Below are positions 1 through 14,400 of a stretch of DNA of 64,000 nucleotides, piece by piece. The notes beneath the pieces are model-generated. The model was not told the origin of the DNA, made no database searches, and saw nothing but the letters and a program-made list of their open reading frames with translations. The stretch is from JAWPMT01 sp965229785 (GTDB lineage: Bacteria; Bacteroidota; Bacteroidia; Cytophagales; Cyclobacteriaceae). How positions within the stretch are numbered: position 1 is the first letter of the stretch; the number at the start of each line of letters is the position of its first letter. The stretch spans positions 7,192,001-7,256,000 of the forward strand of contig CBDDJS010000001.1 of assembly GCA_965229785.1 (NCBI GenBank). The letters are read 5' to 3'. A program made the translations under genes and the position numbers.

Positions 1-2
1 GA

Positions 3-2303
3 AATACCAATACTTTCCAACAAAAACTATTGGCTTCTTACTACGAAGGAAAGTTCGGGATTTCAGTAACGACAGATGACATTTACCCTGATGCCAATGA
101 TGCTTCCCATCCAAATGATATTTTCGGGATCGGAAGAGATGATGCAACCAATCGACATCTTGTAGCCCGAAGCGCAGATCAAATGTTGCAAATGGATAAT
201 CCGACCGGATTGACCAATGGAGAATATTTGGTAATTGGCCATGACAATGCATCCATCGGGTCATTTAACAATACGGAAGTATCCATGTCCTTTGGGAATT
301 TTGTGCAGCGACTGGATCGTGAATGGTTAGTGGAAGAAGCCGGAGAAGTTGGAAACTTCCGAATTATGGTAGACACTACGCAACTTCCCGCTCAGCCAGC
401 CGGCTACAACTCGTATTTTGTGATCGTCGATAATGATCAGGACGGAGACTTTACCGATGTAGGAGATGGTGACCTTACTTTTTATCGATTGTATGACCGC
501 TTCGGAGCCTTTGCGCTGACAGACACCCTAAATGTCGCGGATGGAGATGTATTTACCATTGCCATGGCGCGAAATGTAGCCATCAATGACGGAAACTGGA
601 CAGATGCCAATACCTGGTTGTTAGGCGTACCCACAGAGAACGAACCAGCGTTGTTGCAAGCTACAGTCACCCTGGACCAGAATATCACAGCCAGCCAGGT
701 GATTGGTTTGGACAGTGCTATCCCTTCCGAGCGAGGACGACTGGCTTTAGGTTCAAATACACTTACCGTAACTGACTCACTGATCATGCTGGGTTTTGGT
801 GCACCGGCAAGAGATACCACTACATTCCAATGGGGAACGGGTACCGTGGAATACCGTAGTTCAGGCGATGCCATGTTCATACAACCATTGGTGTATTACA
901 ACCTTATTCTTTCCGGACAAGGACCCAGACACTTGAGAAGTCAAACGCTGGTAGAAAATGATTTCACGATCAACAATAACCCTTGCCTGGTGCTGGATGG
1001 AAATAATCTGGAGATTCAGGGTGATTGGAATAACTCAGTTGGTGCTCAATTCGAGTTTGGTTCGGCAACCGTAAGATTCAATGGTACTGCGGGTGATCAA
1101 ACAATCTCTCCGACTAATCAGAAGGTGACATTTGCCAACCTTATTGTAGATAAGCCTTCAGGAAGATTGATCTTGAATGATACGGTGGAAGTTTCCACCC
1201 AATTGCAATTGCTGAGTAGTAACATACAATTGGGTAATGAATTGCTGATTATTACCAACAATTCCGGATCGGCGATAACAGGTAGCAGTAGTGCATTCAT
1301 CGAAGCAGAAGGAAATGGAGGCGTTCAATGGTCAGTGGCCTCTGGCACCAATTATCAATTCCCGGTCGGAGATGCTTCAGGAAATTATACACCATTTGAA
1401 TTCCAGGCCAGTAGTCTCACTGGAAGTAACCCACAGTTAAATCTTCAGATTACGCACTCCGCCCATCCAAATGTTGATGACACTCGGGCTCACCTTGCCA
1501 GACAATGGACTTTTGAGCCTGTCAATGTTACTTCGGCTACTTATGATATCACGATGCACTACGATGATGCCGATGTAGTTGGCAACGAAACAGATCTCGT
1601 CCCAATCAAATTCAGCGTAGATGCAGATACGAGCGACTTTCCGAATTACACAGTAGATGTGGCCAACAACACAATCTTGTGGCAAGGACTAACCACATTT
1701 AGTACGGGCTCAGCCGGAACGACACCTGATGTAGTAACTCCTGTGACCTTGCTTTCATTTGAGGGTGTTGCAGAAGACAAAATTGTGCTCCTTAGTTGGG
1801 AGACGGCTACCGAGTTGAACAACGATCGCTTCGAAATTGAATGGTCTGAGGATGCGGATTCATTCATTTACATCGGAGAAGTAGCAGGAAATGGCACTAC
1901 AGATCAGCAACAGTCTTATCGCTTCATTGATAACGAACCAATTCCGGGAATCAACTATTACCGTTTCCGCCAGGTAGATTATGATGGCCGATTCGAGTAC
2001 AGTCCGATCATAGCGGTCACTGTGGAGGAATTCTTTGGGGAAGAGGAAGCTTCATTTAGTATCTATCCAAATCCAGTGACAGAGGGTAGGTTCAATCTCA
2101 ACCTGGACGGTTTCCGTGAAGGGGAGGAAGTTTCGGTTACGGTGATGAATTTATCGGGTCAAAAAGTGATGAGTAAACTAATAGAAGCCTCTGATCTGGA
2201 TCAGGAAATAACCTTGCCATATGGTACCCCTAGGGGAGTTTACACCATTATCTATCAATTCAGAGGTCAGTTGAAAAGTGATAAGTTGTTAATAACTAAA
2301 TAA
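3..2303 (+). CDS. Giant surface protein, 3' part only, T9SS type A sorting domain
   Basis: This is the 3' part of a gene that begins before the window. The frame is open from base 3, and the TTG at base 30 falls inside a conserved module, so it is not the start. In order, the visible protein has the tail of a LamG-like domain (ASYYEGKFGISV, matching the NYLSSKYNISI stretch of the next gene), a module with FGIGRDD, GHDNAS and REWLVEE motifs, a beta-rich region starting at NDGNWTDANTW, and the hallmark tail VTPVTLLSFEG, then SWETATELNNDRFEIEWS, then YPNPV, ending KSDKLLITK. That tail is the usual Bacteroidota T9SS type A sorting domain, so the protein is inferred to be exported and anchored or released at the surface. 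It is a paralogue of the next gene, whose last module and tail share its order. The ligand is unknown. Confidence 0.85.
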   Translation, partial: NTNTFQQKLLASYYEGKFGISVTTDDIYPDANDASHPNDIFGIGRDDATNRHLVARSADQMLQMDNPTGLTNGEYLVIGHDNASIGSFNNTEVSMSFGNFVQRLDREWLVEEAGEVGNFRIMVDTTQLPAQPAGYNSYFVIVDNDQDGDFTDVGDGDLTFYRLYDRFGAFALTDTLNVADGDVFTIAMARNVAINDGNWTDANTWLLGVPTENEPALLQATVTLDQNITASQVIGLDSAIPSERGRLALGSNTLTVTDSLIMLGFGAPARDTTTFQWGTGTVEYRSSGDAMFIQPLVYYNLILSGQGPRHLRSQTLVENDFTINNNPCLVLDGNNLEIQGDWNNSVGAQFEFGSATVRFNGTAGDQTISPTNQKVTFANLIVDKPSGRLILNDTVEVSTQLQLLSSNIQLGNELLIITNNSGSAITGSSSAFIEAEGNGGVQWSVASGTNYQFPVGDASGNYTPFEFQASSLTGSNPQLNLQITHSAHPNVDDTRAHLARQWTFEPVNVTSATYDITMHYDDADVVGNETDLVPIKFSVDADTSDFPNYTVDVANNTILWQGLTTFSTGSAGTTPDVVTPVTLLSFEGVAEDKIVLLSWETATELNNDRFEIEWSEDADSFIYIGEVAGNGTTDQQQSYRFIDNEPIPGINYYRFRQVDYDGRFEYSPIIAVTVEEFFGEEEASFSIYPNPVTEGRFNLNLDGFREGEEVSVTVMNLSGQKVMSKLIEASDLDQEITLPYGTPRGVYTIIYQFRGQLKSDKLLITK

Positions 2304-2330
2304 TCACTCATTTTGCCCACTTGTCGACAT

Positions 2331-2349
2331 TTCGACTGGATCAGTCGAA
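2331..2349. terminator. Hairpin between the two giant genes
   Basis: The sequence TTCGACTG-GAT-CAGTCGAA is a perfect 8-bp inverted repeat with a 3-base loop, 28 bases after the stop of the first giant gene. No T-run follows on the plus strand, so it is not a textbook intrinsic terminator. It could be a transcript-end hairpin or a protein-binding site ahead of the next gene. Confidence 0.35.
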
Positions 2350-2419
2350 TAATCGAAACCCAAGCCGTTAAGATGGTCTAATATTGGCTCACGTTATCCA
2401 GCGATGTAGCCTTAGACCG

Positions 2420-5400
2420 ATGATTATCCGACTATTTTCAGTTTATCTGTTATTGCAAGCGTTTCCGTTACTTGTATTTGCTCAGACGGGACCTGGAGGC
2501 GTAGGAAATTCAAGTACCAACACTTACTGGCTGGATGCTTCGAGGCTTACAGGATTTAGCAACGGGCAGACGGTCTCAATCTGGACGGATCGATCAGGCA
2601 ATGCCAATAATATCAATGCCAGTTCCACGCCTTCCTATGTAACAACAAGCGTTTTCAATGAATTACCGGCCATTAGTTTCGCTAATGGGGATCGCTATAG
2701 CCTGGGCAATCTCTCCGCATATTCCGCGGGAGAAGTATTTATCGTGGTAATAGCGGATGCTGATCCTCCTTCTAATGGCGATGATGGTGAGTTGTGGGAT
2801 ATGGGTGAAACGAGTAGGAAACTCCACCCAAATGTGGATGGTAACGTCTATGAGGATTTCGGAACCAATGCGCGCAAGGGGAATATCGCCATTTCCGCTC
2901 TTAATGTACCACACATTTATAATGTCCGAAGCGCCTCGGGTGACTATGAAATTAGGAAAAACGGAACGTCCATCTATACAACAGGAGGTAATACGGTCTC
3001 TTTTGAAAATAATGCTGTGCTCGGTAGGGAAGGAAATGGCGGTGGATTTGACGGAGATATTGCCGAATTTATTCTGTTCAATACCGATCTCAATGCCGCT
3101 CAGGAGATTATCATAGATAATTACCTCTCTTCAAAATACAACATTAGCATTGTCAATGATTATTATCTGGCCGAGAATACACATGGTGCCGATGTATCGG
3201 GGATTGGTCGAACATCTGGAGAAAGCCATTCTGCAGCCTACTCTGCAGACATTATTGGGTTTTCCGGAGCAGATGATCTTGCTGATAATGAATTCCTATT
3301 TTGGGGTCACAACGAAGGAAGCATAGCTACCTGGGAAACCACGGAAGTGCCAGCCGGAGGGAACATTCAACGACTTGCCCGTGAGTGGAAAGTGGAAGAA
3401 ACCGGCGATTTGGGAAATGTGAATGTTGACCTGCTCACCTCAGCGTTGCCGGCATTACCCGCAGAATATACGGATTACTATTTGATGGTAGATGGGGATG
3501 GTGATTTTTCGACTGGCGCTTCGTTGTATTTGTTCAGTTCTTTGCAGACATCTGCGTTAAACATTCCGGATGGTACTTTTCTGGCCATAGCAGCGACACG
3601 TCCGGTGGTCAATTTTAGTAGCTCCTCGAGCAGTGTTTCTGAAGCAGCGGGGAGTGCAAACGTCCAGGTTACTACCAATTTTGCTTCTGCTTCGGTGATA
3701 ACCGTTCCCTTCTCTTTAGGAGGAACTGCAAGTGAAGGTGCGCTTCCGGCCAACGATTATCAGATAACAACTGCTTCTCCTATTTCCATTTTGGCGGGAG
3801 CCACATCTGCCAACATTAGCTTGAATATCGAAGATGATGCTACCGAAGAGGATGGAGGCGAAACGGCGATTTTTACATTTGGTACGATCACAGGAGCAGA
3901 AACCGGATCCACTAATGTCCATACATTAACCTTGGAAGATAATGATAATGCCTCGGGCCGGGACATAGAATTCACCAGTACTTCCGGATCCATAAGTGAG
4001 GGAAGTTCTACTGAAAATATTGCCATAGATATCAATATAGCAGATGGTTCGAGTGCTACCACCGTCAATGTGATTGTGCTTGGAGGAACTGCCACCCAGG
4101 GAGTTGATTATACACTTTCAGGAGGTACCGCTACGGTTAATGCTGGGTCGACCACTACAAATTTCGAGATCAATATCATTGAGGATGCATTGAATGAATC
4201 GAATGAAACTATCATTCTTGGATTAAGTGGTCCTACTAATGCAGCCTTAGGTACAAATACCCAATTCACCTTTACCATTAATAATGATGATAACGCACCT
4301 ACTGCGCAATTTGTGGCTTCCACAGCCAGTGGGAGTGAATCTTCCGGACAAATCAATGTTGAGGTAACCTTATCATCAGTATCTGGTCAGGATACGGATG
4401 TGACTTATACGGTAACGGATGTTTCGGCTACGTTAAATACGGATTATTCAATTGCGGCCAGTCCATTGACTATTCCGGCTGGGAGCCAATCCTCGAATAT
4501 TTTGGTTACCATCGATGATGATCAGTTGGTGGAAGGTGGAGAAACTTTTACGATTGATCTGACCGGGGGTAATGTCGCGGGTAACACTTCTTTATCGTTT
4601 ACAATCGGTGACAATGATACGGATGGATCATCCGGACCAGGGGGTGTGGGTGATGCTACCAATCTGCAATTTTGGCTTAGAGCCGATTCTATTCAGGGAT
4701 TTACAGATGGTCAGACTGTAACCTCCTGGAATGATGTATCTGGTAATAATCGAGATGTTAGTAATAGTGCTACCCCTTCATACGTCGCGTCCTCGGTATT
4801 CAATGGTTTGCCAGCGATCAGCTTTCGAGACGGTGATCGATATAACCTGGGCAATCTTTCTGCTTTGGGTCAGGGTGAAGTATTTGTAGTAGTGGAGGCA
4901 GATGCAGACCCGGGTACTAACGGTGATAACGCCGAGATCTGGGATCTTGGAGAGACAAGCCGGGCATTATATCCCAATACCGATGGTACACTTTACATGG
5001 ATTTTGGAACCGATTCCCGGAAAAATAACATTGCGATTGATCCCCTGAACCAACCAAGGATCTTCAATGTAGGAAGCGCCACGAATGATTACTCCATACG
5101 TCTCGATGGAAATTCCATATTCACCTCTGGATCCAACACAGTAAGTTTTGAAAATGCTGCTGTATTAGGAAGAGAAGGTAATGGGGGAGGTTTTGATGGT
5201 GATATTGCGGAATTCATTCTTTACAGCCAGACCCTGAATACGGCCCAGCGAATACTGATAGACAATTACCTGAGTTCAAAATATGATATTGATATAGCTA
5301 CAGATCGTTATGCTTTCGATAGCAACCATGGAAATGATGTGGCTGGATTTGGTCAAACCGGAGGAACGGCGCACTACGCCGGAAAAAGTGCCAACATCCT

Positions 5401-8400
5401 GGAGATTGGTAGTGCCAGTGACCTGGAGGATGATGAATACTTACTTTTCGGACATGATGGTGGTTCTATTACCGCCTGGACTTCCAGCGAAACACCAAAT
5501 GCCGGAAGCAACATTGAGCGTTTACCGATTGAATGGCGCGTAGACGAAACATCAGGGGATGGCCTGGGTACACTTACGGTTACTATCGACAATAGTATAC
5601 TTCCCCAAACCAGTGCTGGATTCAGCAACTTTTTACTCCTCATTGATGCAGATGGAAATTTCACAGACGGATCGACACAGGTTGCCCTTGCCTCCATCGG
5701 AAACAACCAGTATGAAGCGGCAGGGATCACCATTGCGGATCAAAGTTTTCTAACCATAGCGGCTGTTCGGCCGGAGATTGCTTTCGCTTTAAATACATCC
5801 GATCAGTTCGAGCCAAATAGCCCTGCAACGATTGACGTGGATCTGAATTACCCACTGGCACAAAGTGTGTCTGTAGATTACACGGTGGATGATAATGGTA
5901 ATTCATCGGATATTTCTTTTCCTAATGGCACCTTAAACATCAATGCAGGCAATACCCGGGGTGTGTTAAATGTTACGATCATCAACGATGAGATCATTGA
6001 AGATCAGGAAAGCATTACGATCACGCTTTCGTCCCCGTCTACCGGGTTGAATCTTGGATCAAATACTGTTCATACACTCAACATCAATGATGATGATGCG
6101 CCGATCACGCTGGCACTTTCTGGTACAACCTCTGGATCAGAAGCCACTACACCGATTACCCTGACAGTTACAAGTTCGGCGGCAGCGCCTGCCGGAGGCA
6201 TTACCGTAGACTATTCGATTTCCGGCGGTACAGCTACTCCTGATATAGATGTGACGCTTTCAGGAGGAGGAACGGCCACCATAGCTCAGGGGGCTACCAC
6301 CACCACTTTTGACCTGGAAGTGAACCAGGATGCATTACGAGAAAATAATGAAACCGTAACGATCAGCCTGGCCAATCCTACCCAATCCAATCTGGACATT
6401 GCTAATTCTGAATTGACGTATACGATCAATGATGATGATAGTGATCCGACGGTAGCTTTTACGGCCGCTACATCCTCAGGGTCTGAATCTACGGGATTGG
6501 GTACGATTGAAGTACAGCTTTCGGGTGTTTCGGGGCAAGATGTGATAGTGGCCTATGATGTGAACACTCCGTCATCAGGAACGGCAACGGGTGGAGGTGT
6601 AGACTTTACCCTGGTGGACGGGACTGTTACCATTCCCGCAGGTTCTTTGACGGCAGACATCACAGTTTTGATCAATGAAGACAGTGAACTCGAAGGTGGG
6701 GAGACTATCATCGTAGACATTGAAGCCTCCGGAACTACGGGAGCAACTCCTTCCGGGATCACGACGAACACCCTGACCATCAATGATAATGATAATTTAG
6801 GCTTCTCCGGACCAGGTGGTGTTGGAGATGCTTCAACGAATCAATTTTGGTTGAGGGCTGATTCTTTACAAGGGTTTTCCGATGGAAACACCGTGGGTAC
6901 ATGGATAGATGTCTCCGGAAATGATAATGATGTCAGTGCCAGTGCCACTCCCACTTATGTTTCCACTTCAAATTTTAATGATCGTCCGGCCATTAGCTTT
7001 GCCAATGGAGACCGATATAATTTAGGAAACCTTTCGGCGCTTACGGAGGGGGAGGTTTTTGTCGTTGTTGAGGCGGATGCAGATCCTGGTACCAATGGAG
7101 ACAATGCGGAGATATGGGATTTGGGAGAAACAAGCCGTGCCTTGTATCCTAATACCAACGGAAATCTCTATGAAGATTTTGGGACCAATCAACGGAAAGA
7201 TAACATTGCTGTTGACCCCCTGAATCAACCAAGGGTTTACAGTGTTCGCAGTGGTCCTTCAGATTATGAGATCCACCTGGACGGAACATCCATTTTTACT
7301 ACAGGGACAAATACGGTAAGCTTTGAAAATGCTGCCGTCCTGGGTCGTGAAGGAAACGGTGGTGGTTTTGATGGTGACATGGCGGAGTTTATTCTCTACA
7401 ACCAACGGTTGAATGCTGCGCAAAGGATCATTGTTGATAACTACCTGGCTGCGAAATACAACATTGCCATCGCCAATGATTTCTACGTTTTCCAGTCTGA
7501 CTATGGAAATGATGTGGCAGGCATTGGGCAAACAGGAGGTGCCGCCCATGTTCAGGCACAAAGTGCGGGTATATTGATCTTAGGTAGCGCGGCTGATCTG
7601 GAGGATAATGAGTACTTATTGTTTGGTCACGATGGAGGAAGCATTGCCTCATGGACAACCGTAGAGACACCAAACGGAGGAAGTAATATCGAACGTCTGC
7701 CTATCGAATGGCGGGCGGATGAAACTTCATCAGATGGACTCGGGACCTTGACCGTCGGATTAGATATCAGTCTTTTACCGGCACCAAGCGCAGGCTTTAC
7801 AGAATACCTGTTATTGATTGATACGGACGGCAATTTTGCCAATGGAGCTACGCAAGTTCCCCTTACCTCCCTGGGTAACAATCAATTCGAAGCACCAGGA
7901 GTTATCATTCCGGACCAAAGCTTTTTGGCCATCGCGGTTGTTCGACCAGAAATCGAATTTGAGGTTGCTAACACCGATCAGTTTGAACCTAACAGTCCTG
8001 CAGTCATCAATGTATCACTGAATTATCCGCTGGCTAATGATGTCACGGTGGACTATGCAGTTAATGACAATGGAAATACCGCAGATATTAGCTTTCCTGA
8101 TGGTACACTGACGGTCACAGCGGGAAATACGACCGGACTATTGAACGTGACCATCATCAACGATGGCCTTGTTGAAGATGAAGAACAAATCACCATTACC
8201 TTATCAAATCCTTCTTCCGGGCTTAATCTGGGTACAAATACTGTTCATACACTTTCTATTAATGACGATGATGCCCCTATTACCCTGGCTTTGAGTGGAA
8301 GTACCTCCGGAACGGAAGCCACTACCCCAGTAACGTTTACAGTTACCAGTTCTGCAGCAGCACCGGCGGGAGGAATTATGGTCAACTATGCCATTACCGG

Positions 8401-11400
8401 TGGAACGGCAACGGCTGATCTCGACGCATCCCTGAATGGAAGTGGTACTGCGTCAATACTGGTAGGAGAAACCACCACAACCTTCGATTTGATCGTCAGT
8501 CAGGATGCGCTCAATGAAAACGATGAAACCCTGATTATCAGTTTATCCAATCCAACACAATCTAACCTGGATCTAAATAATTCTGAATTGACGTATACTA
8601 TTCAGGACGATGATTCCGATCCAATCGTGCAGTTTACCAGTGCCAACAGTGCTGGATCTGAATCCAGTGGTTTGGGAACGATCGAGGTGCAACTATCTGC
8701 CGTTTCCGGGCAGGATGTTGTGGTCGCTTACGATGTAAACAGCCCTATTTCGGGAACTGCAACAGGAGGAGGGGTCGACTTTACCTTATCTGATGGCACC
8801 GTAACCATACCAGCAGGTTCTTTGACAGCTGATATTACAGTTTTGGTAACAGAGGACTTAGCACAAGAGGGTGGTGAAACGATTATCATAGATCTTGAAT
8901 CTGTTGGTACGACCGGAGCTACGGTAAATGGGATCACCACCAATACCATGACATTGATCGACAATGACAATGTTGGTTCATCCGGACCTGGAGGTGTAGG
9001 TGATGCAACGATCAATTATTTCTGGCTGCGAGCGGATTCATTATCCTTTACAGATGGACAGACAGTAAGTACATGGAATGATGTGTCTGGCAATGGGAAC
9101 AATGTAAATGCCAGCGCGACACCCACCTATGTTTCTGCATCAAACTTCAATAACCGGCCGGCTGTGAGTTTTGCCGATGGCGACCGTTTTAATCTCGGAA
9201 ATCTTTCAGCCTTCGGTGAAGGTGAGGTCTTTGTAGTGGTAGAAGCAGATGCGGATCCGGGGACCAATGGTGATAATGCGGAAATATGGGATATGGGCGA
9301 AACCAGTAGAGCACTTTACCCCAATACAAACGGGAATCTATACGAAGACTTTGGTACCAATACCAGAAAAGATAACATCGCTGTAGACCCACTCAATACA
9401 CCACGACTATACAATGTGCGCAGCGGACCATCAGATTATGAGATCAATTTAGATGGAACTTCGATCTTTAGCACTACAACCAACACCGTAAGCTTTGAAA
9501 ATGCCGCGGTACTAGGAAGGGAAGGCAATGGCGGCGGATTCGATGGAGACATGGCTGAATTCATTTTCTATTCTCAAAGACTTAATTCGGCGCAGAGAAT
9601 CATTGTCAATAACTATTTAGCGGCTAAATACAACTTAAGCATTGCTAATGATTTTTACCTCTACCAAACCAATCATGGCAATGACGTTTCAGGAATAGGG
9701 CAGATTGGAGGAACGGCACATTTTGGGGCCAAAAGCGCCGGAATACTTCAATTCAATAGTGCAGCCAGTCTGGATGATGATGATTGGTTGTTTTTTGGTC
9801 ATGATGGCGGATCAATTAATAATTGGTCTACGACTGACGCACCCAATGGAGGCGTGAATTTCCAACGATTACCCATTGAGTGGCGAATTGATGAAACGGG
9901 AGATATCGGGACTGTCACGGCTAGTGTTGATATTGCTAATCTACCCAACCCGGGAGCTGGGTTTACAACCTATGTGCTTTTGGTGGACACAGACGGAACT
10001 TTTGCCAGTAACGCACAGGTATTCACCTTAAACCTGGCTTCAGGTACGGTATACGAAGCCACTGGTCTTGATATCCCGGATCAGAGTTTTATTACACTGG
10101 GTGTCATTCGTCCCACAGTAGAATTTGATGTAGTTGAAACGGATCAATTTGAACCGAATAGTCCACTGGGTGTAGCGGTTAACCTCAACTTTGCTTTGAG
10201 TCAGGACATTACGGTTGACTATACCGTCGATGATAATGGCAATCCTACTGACATTAGTTTTCCAAGCGGCACCTTGACTATCACGGCAGGAAATACCAGT
10301 AGTTTCCTGAATGTAACGATTGTCAACGATACCGAGTCTGAATCAGAAGAGTCGATTGCCATTACCCTGTCAAATCCTTCTGCTGGAGTCAATCTTGGTA
10401 CAAATACCGTGCACACCGTGAATATCAATGATGATGACAATGCCAGAAAAGTAAACTTCAGCACAAATGTAGGTACGGGAGACGAAGCCACAACTCCAGT
10501 GACATTGACCATAGAAAGTAATCAGGCAGCGCCTGTAGGAGGAATTACCGTTGATTATGCCATAACCGGTGGTACGGGTACTGCTGGTGTTGATGCGACT
10601 TTAGCAGCAGGAACAGCCACCATTGCAGAAGCAGCCACGCAGACGACTATTGATCTTGCCATCAACGAAGATGGTTTGAAAGAAGATGATGAAACCATTG
10701 AAATCAGTTTATCCAATCCGACAAATGCTAACCTGGGGTTGACCAATTCTACTTTTACCTATACCATTCAAGACAATGACGATGACCCGGAAGTTGAATT
10801 TACCAGTACAACCACCAGCGGTTCAGAAGCAGCAGGTTTTGGAGAAATTGAAGTGCGTCTTTCAGCAATTTCCGGTCAGGACATCACCGTAGGATATACG
10901 GTTGCCGCAGGTACTGCTACCAGTGGTGTGGACTTTACCCTGGCCGATGGAACGGTTATTGTCCCTGCAGGCTCACAGACAGCAGACATTTTAGTACTGG
11001 TTACAGAAGACCTGGCCGTAGAAGGAGGAGAAACAGTCATCGTTACGCTAGATGCAGGAACCACCGTGGGTGCCAATTTGAAAACCGGTGGTAACCTGGT
11101 CACGACTTTTAATATCAGCGATAATGATAACGTTGGTTCTTCCGGACCTGGAGGAGTTGGTGACGCAACCATCAACCATTTCTGGTTAACTGCAGATTCT
11201 TTGACTGGATTTGTCAATGGAAATTCAGTGACCACCTGGAATGATATTTCTGGTAATGGGAACAATGTGAATGCCAGTAGTACCCCCACGTACGCTACGA
11301 GTACCTCTTTCAATGGTAAACCGGCGGTGAGATTCGCGAATGGAGATCGGTACAATCTTGGGAACTTGTCTGCCTTTACCAGTGGTGAGGTATTTATTGT

Positions 11401-14400
11401 GGTGGAAGCAGATGAGGATCCGGCTACCAATGGTGACAATGGAGAGATTTGGGATATGGGAGAAACTTCACGGGCGCTATATCCCAACACCAATGGTAAT
11501 CTTTACGAGGATTTTGGGACGAATTCCCGGAAGGATAACATCGCGGTAGATGCCCTTAATCAGCCAAGGGTGTACAATGTTCGTAGTGCAGCCAATGACT
11601 ATGAAATCAACCTGGGCGGTACTTCTATATTTTCTACATCCACCAATACCGTGTCTTTCGAAAACAATGCCATATTGGGACGAGAAGGAAATGGTGGCGG
11701 GTTCGATGGTGATATCGCCGAATTCATCTTGTATAACCAGACCTTAAATACAGCTCAAAGAAACATTATCAACAATTACCTGGGAGCCAAATACGACATT
11801 TCGGTAGCAAATGACTTTTATCTTTTCGATGAAAACTATGGTGAATCGGTGGCAGGTATTGGTCGGGTAGATAACTCGAATATTCACTCAGCTGCCCAAA
11901 GTGCAGGTATTTTACAGGTTAGTAGTCCCAGCGATCTCGGTGATGGAGAGTATCTCTTGTTTGGTCACAATGGCGGATCGATTACCTGGACAACTGCGGA
12001 AGCTCCCAACTCGGGACAAAATGTACAACGCTTGCCTATCGAATGGCGATTCGACGAAACGGGTGACCTTGGGACGATTTCCTTTACCCTTGATACGACC
12101 CTTCTTCAAGATCCCGGAGCCGGTTACACGAACTACGTGTTATTCACAGACCTTGATGGTAATTTTAGTTCGGGGGCAACAACAATCAACCTGAATCAGG
12201 TCGGTAGTACGAGTACTTTTGAAGCGCTGGGCGTGGATATTCCTGATCAGCAATGGGTAACAATAGGAGTGATCCGACCGGTGGTGGAATTTACATCGGC
12301 TTTCATTCAGGAGTCGGAAGTTACCTCTCCGGCAGTAGTAACAGCTACTCTGAATTTTGCATTGGCCAATGACATTACAGTAACCTACAACGCAGCCGGA
12401 AATGGTAGTAACCCTGCCACGGCAGATTCCGATTTCAGCTTCAATAGCGGAACCTTTGATATAACTGCGGGGAATACCAGCAGAAACCTGAATGTCACCA
12501 TTATAAACGATACGGACGTAGAATCCGATGAAACCATTGGAATCAAAATGACAGCAGTAAGTGGTGGTGTGAATATTGGCACGAATGACTCCACTACGGT
12601 CCGTATCAATGACGATGATAACCCGAGAAAAGTAGATTTTAATGTGGCCACCGCTTCCGGTTCGGAATCCGTGACTCCTGTAAGCGTGCAGGTCGACATT
12701 AGTACCGTAGACAATATCAATCCAACTACGGTTGATTACACGGTTACCGGAGGAACCGCGACAGGTAATGGGCCTGACTATACGTTGGCCAACGGCACAG
12801 TGATCATCGCTGCCGGTAATACCAGTGGTTCATTTGATATTGCGATCAATCAGGACGCATTGGATGAGTCGGATGAAACCATCGTTGTACAGTTGACCAA
12901 TCCGACTAATTCCAGTTTGAACAGTTCGGATACAGAGTTTACATACACGATTGAGGATGATGACGATGCCCCAACAGTACAGTTCAGTTCTTCAACCTCA
13001 GGTGCATCTGAAGCAGCAGGAACGGGTACCATTGAAGTTGCTTTGTCCAGCGTTTCAGGTCAGGATGTTGAAGTAACCTACACTGTAGCGGATGGTTCAG
13101 CTACCGGTAGTGGTACAGATTACACCTTGGCGAATGGTAGTGTGACCATTCCCACAGGAAGTCTAAACGCAAACATCACCGTAGTTCTGGTAGACGATGT
13201 GGTATTGGAAGGTGGTGAGAATTTTACGGTTACACTGACAGGGGTAGTAGGTTCTCCTGCACCAGCTACTTTGGGTACCACGACCGTAAATACGTTTACC
13301 ATTAGTGATAATGACAACCTTGGGGCTACAGGACCCGGAGGCGTTGGGGACAGTGACATTGTTCAATATTGGCTACGAGCAGACTCCATTACGGGCTTCT
13401 CGGATGGCAATTCGGTAACTACCTGGATTGACGTTTCCGGCAATAATAATGACCTTACAGGTTCTGGCAGTCCGGAATACCGTAGTAACGATGTGGCCTT
13501 CAACAACCGGCCCATAGTACGGTTTCAGAATGGTGACCGCTATACCCTTGGAAGCCTGGCGGCCTGGTCTGCCGGTGAAGTATTCATCGTGGTTGAAGCA
13601 GACGATGACCCTCCGGGGAGTGGAGATGATGCGGAACTCTGGGACATGGGAGAAACCAATCGTAACCTTTACCCTAATACCAATGGCAATCTCTACGAAG
13701 ACTTTGGAACGAATACCCGAAAAGATAACATTGCCATAGATCCGCTGGACCAGGTAAGGGTCTATAATGTGCGTAGTGCCAATAATGACTATGAGATCAG
13801 ACTGGATGGTGCCTCCGTCTTTAGTACGAACACGAATACCGTAAGTTTTGAGAGTAACGCCGTAATCGGTCGTGAAGGCAATGGTGGTGGTTTTGACGGA
13901 AACATTGCAGAATTTATTCTACTGGATCAGATCCTGAATAGTACCCAAAGAATCATTATCGATAATTACCTGGCTGCTAAATATGGAGTTACCCTTTCAT
14001 CAAATGATAAATATGCCGGTGAAGCTACCCACGGTAGTGATGTTTCAGGTATTGGGCAGGAGTCTACATTGGATTTCCATAGTGCAGCGCAATCAGCCGG
14101 GATCCTGACCATAAGCAGTCCTACCGATTTACAGGATGGGGAGTACCTGATGTTTGGTCATGATAATGGTAGTGTGAGCTCTTGGCAAACTTCGGAAACG
14201 GAGAATTCAGATATCCGCCGGTTAGGTGTGGAGTGGTTTGTAGACGAATCCGGAGGGAACGGAGTTGGTAATGTTACGGTAACCGTAGATATCTCCACAC
14301 TTCCAAGTACGCCATTGGGTTTTGATAGCTATGCACTTTTCGTGGATTCGGATGGAGACTTTAGCTCAGGTGCCACGGAATATGCCTTAAGTTTGACCAC

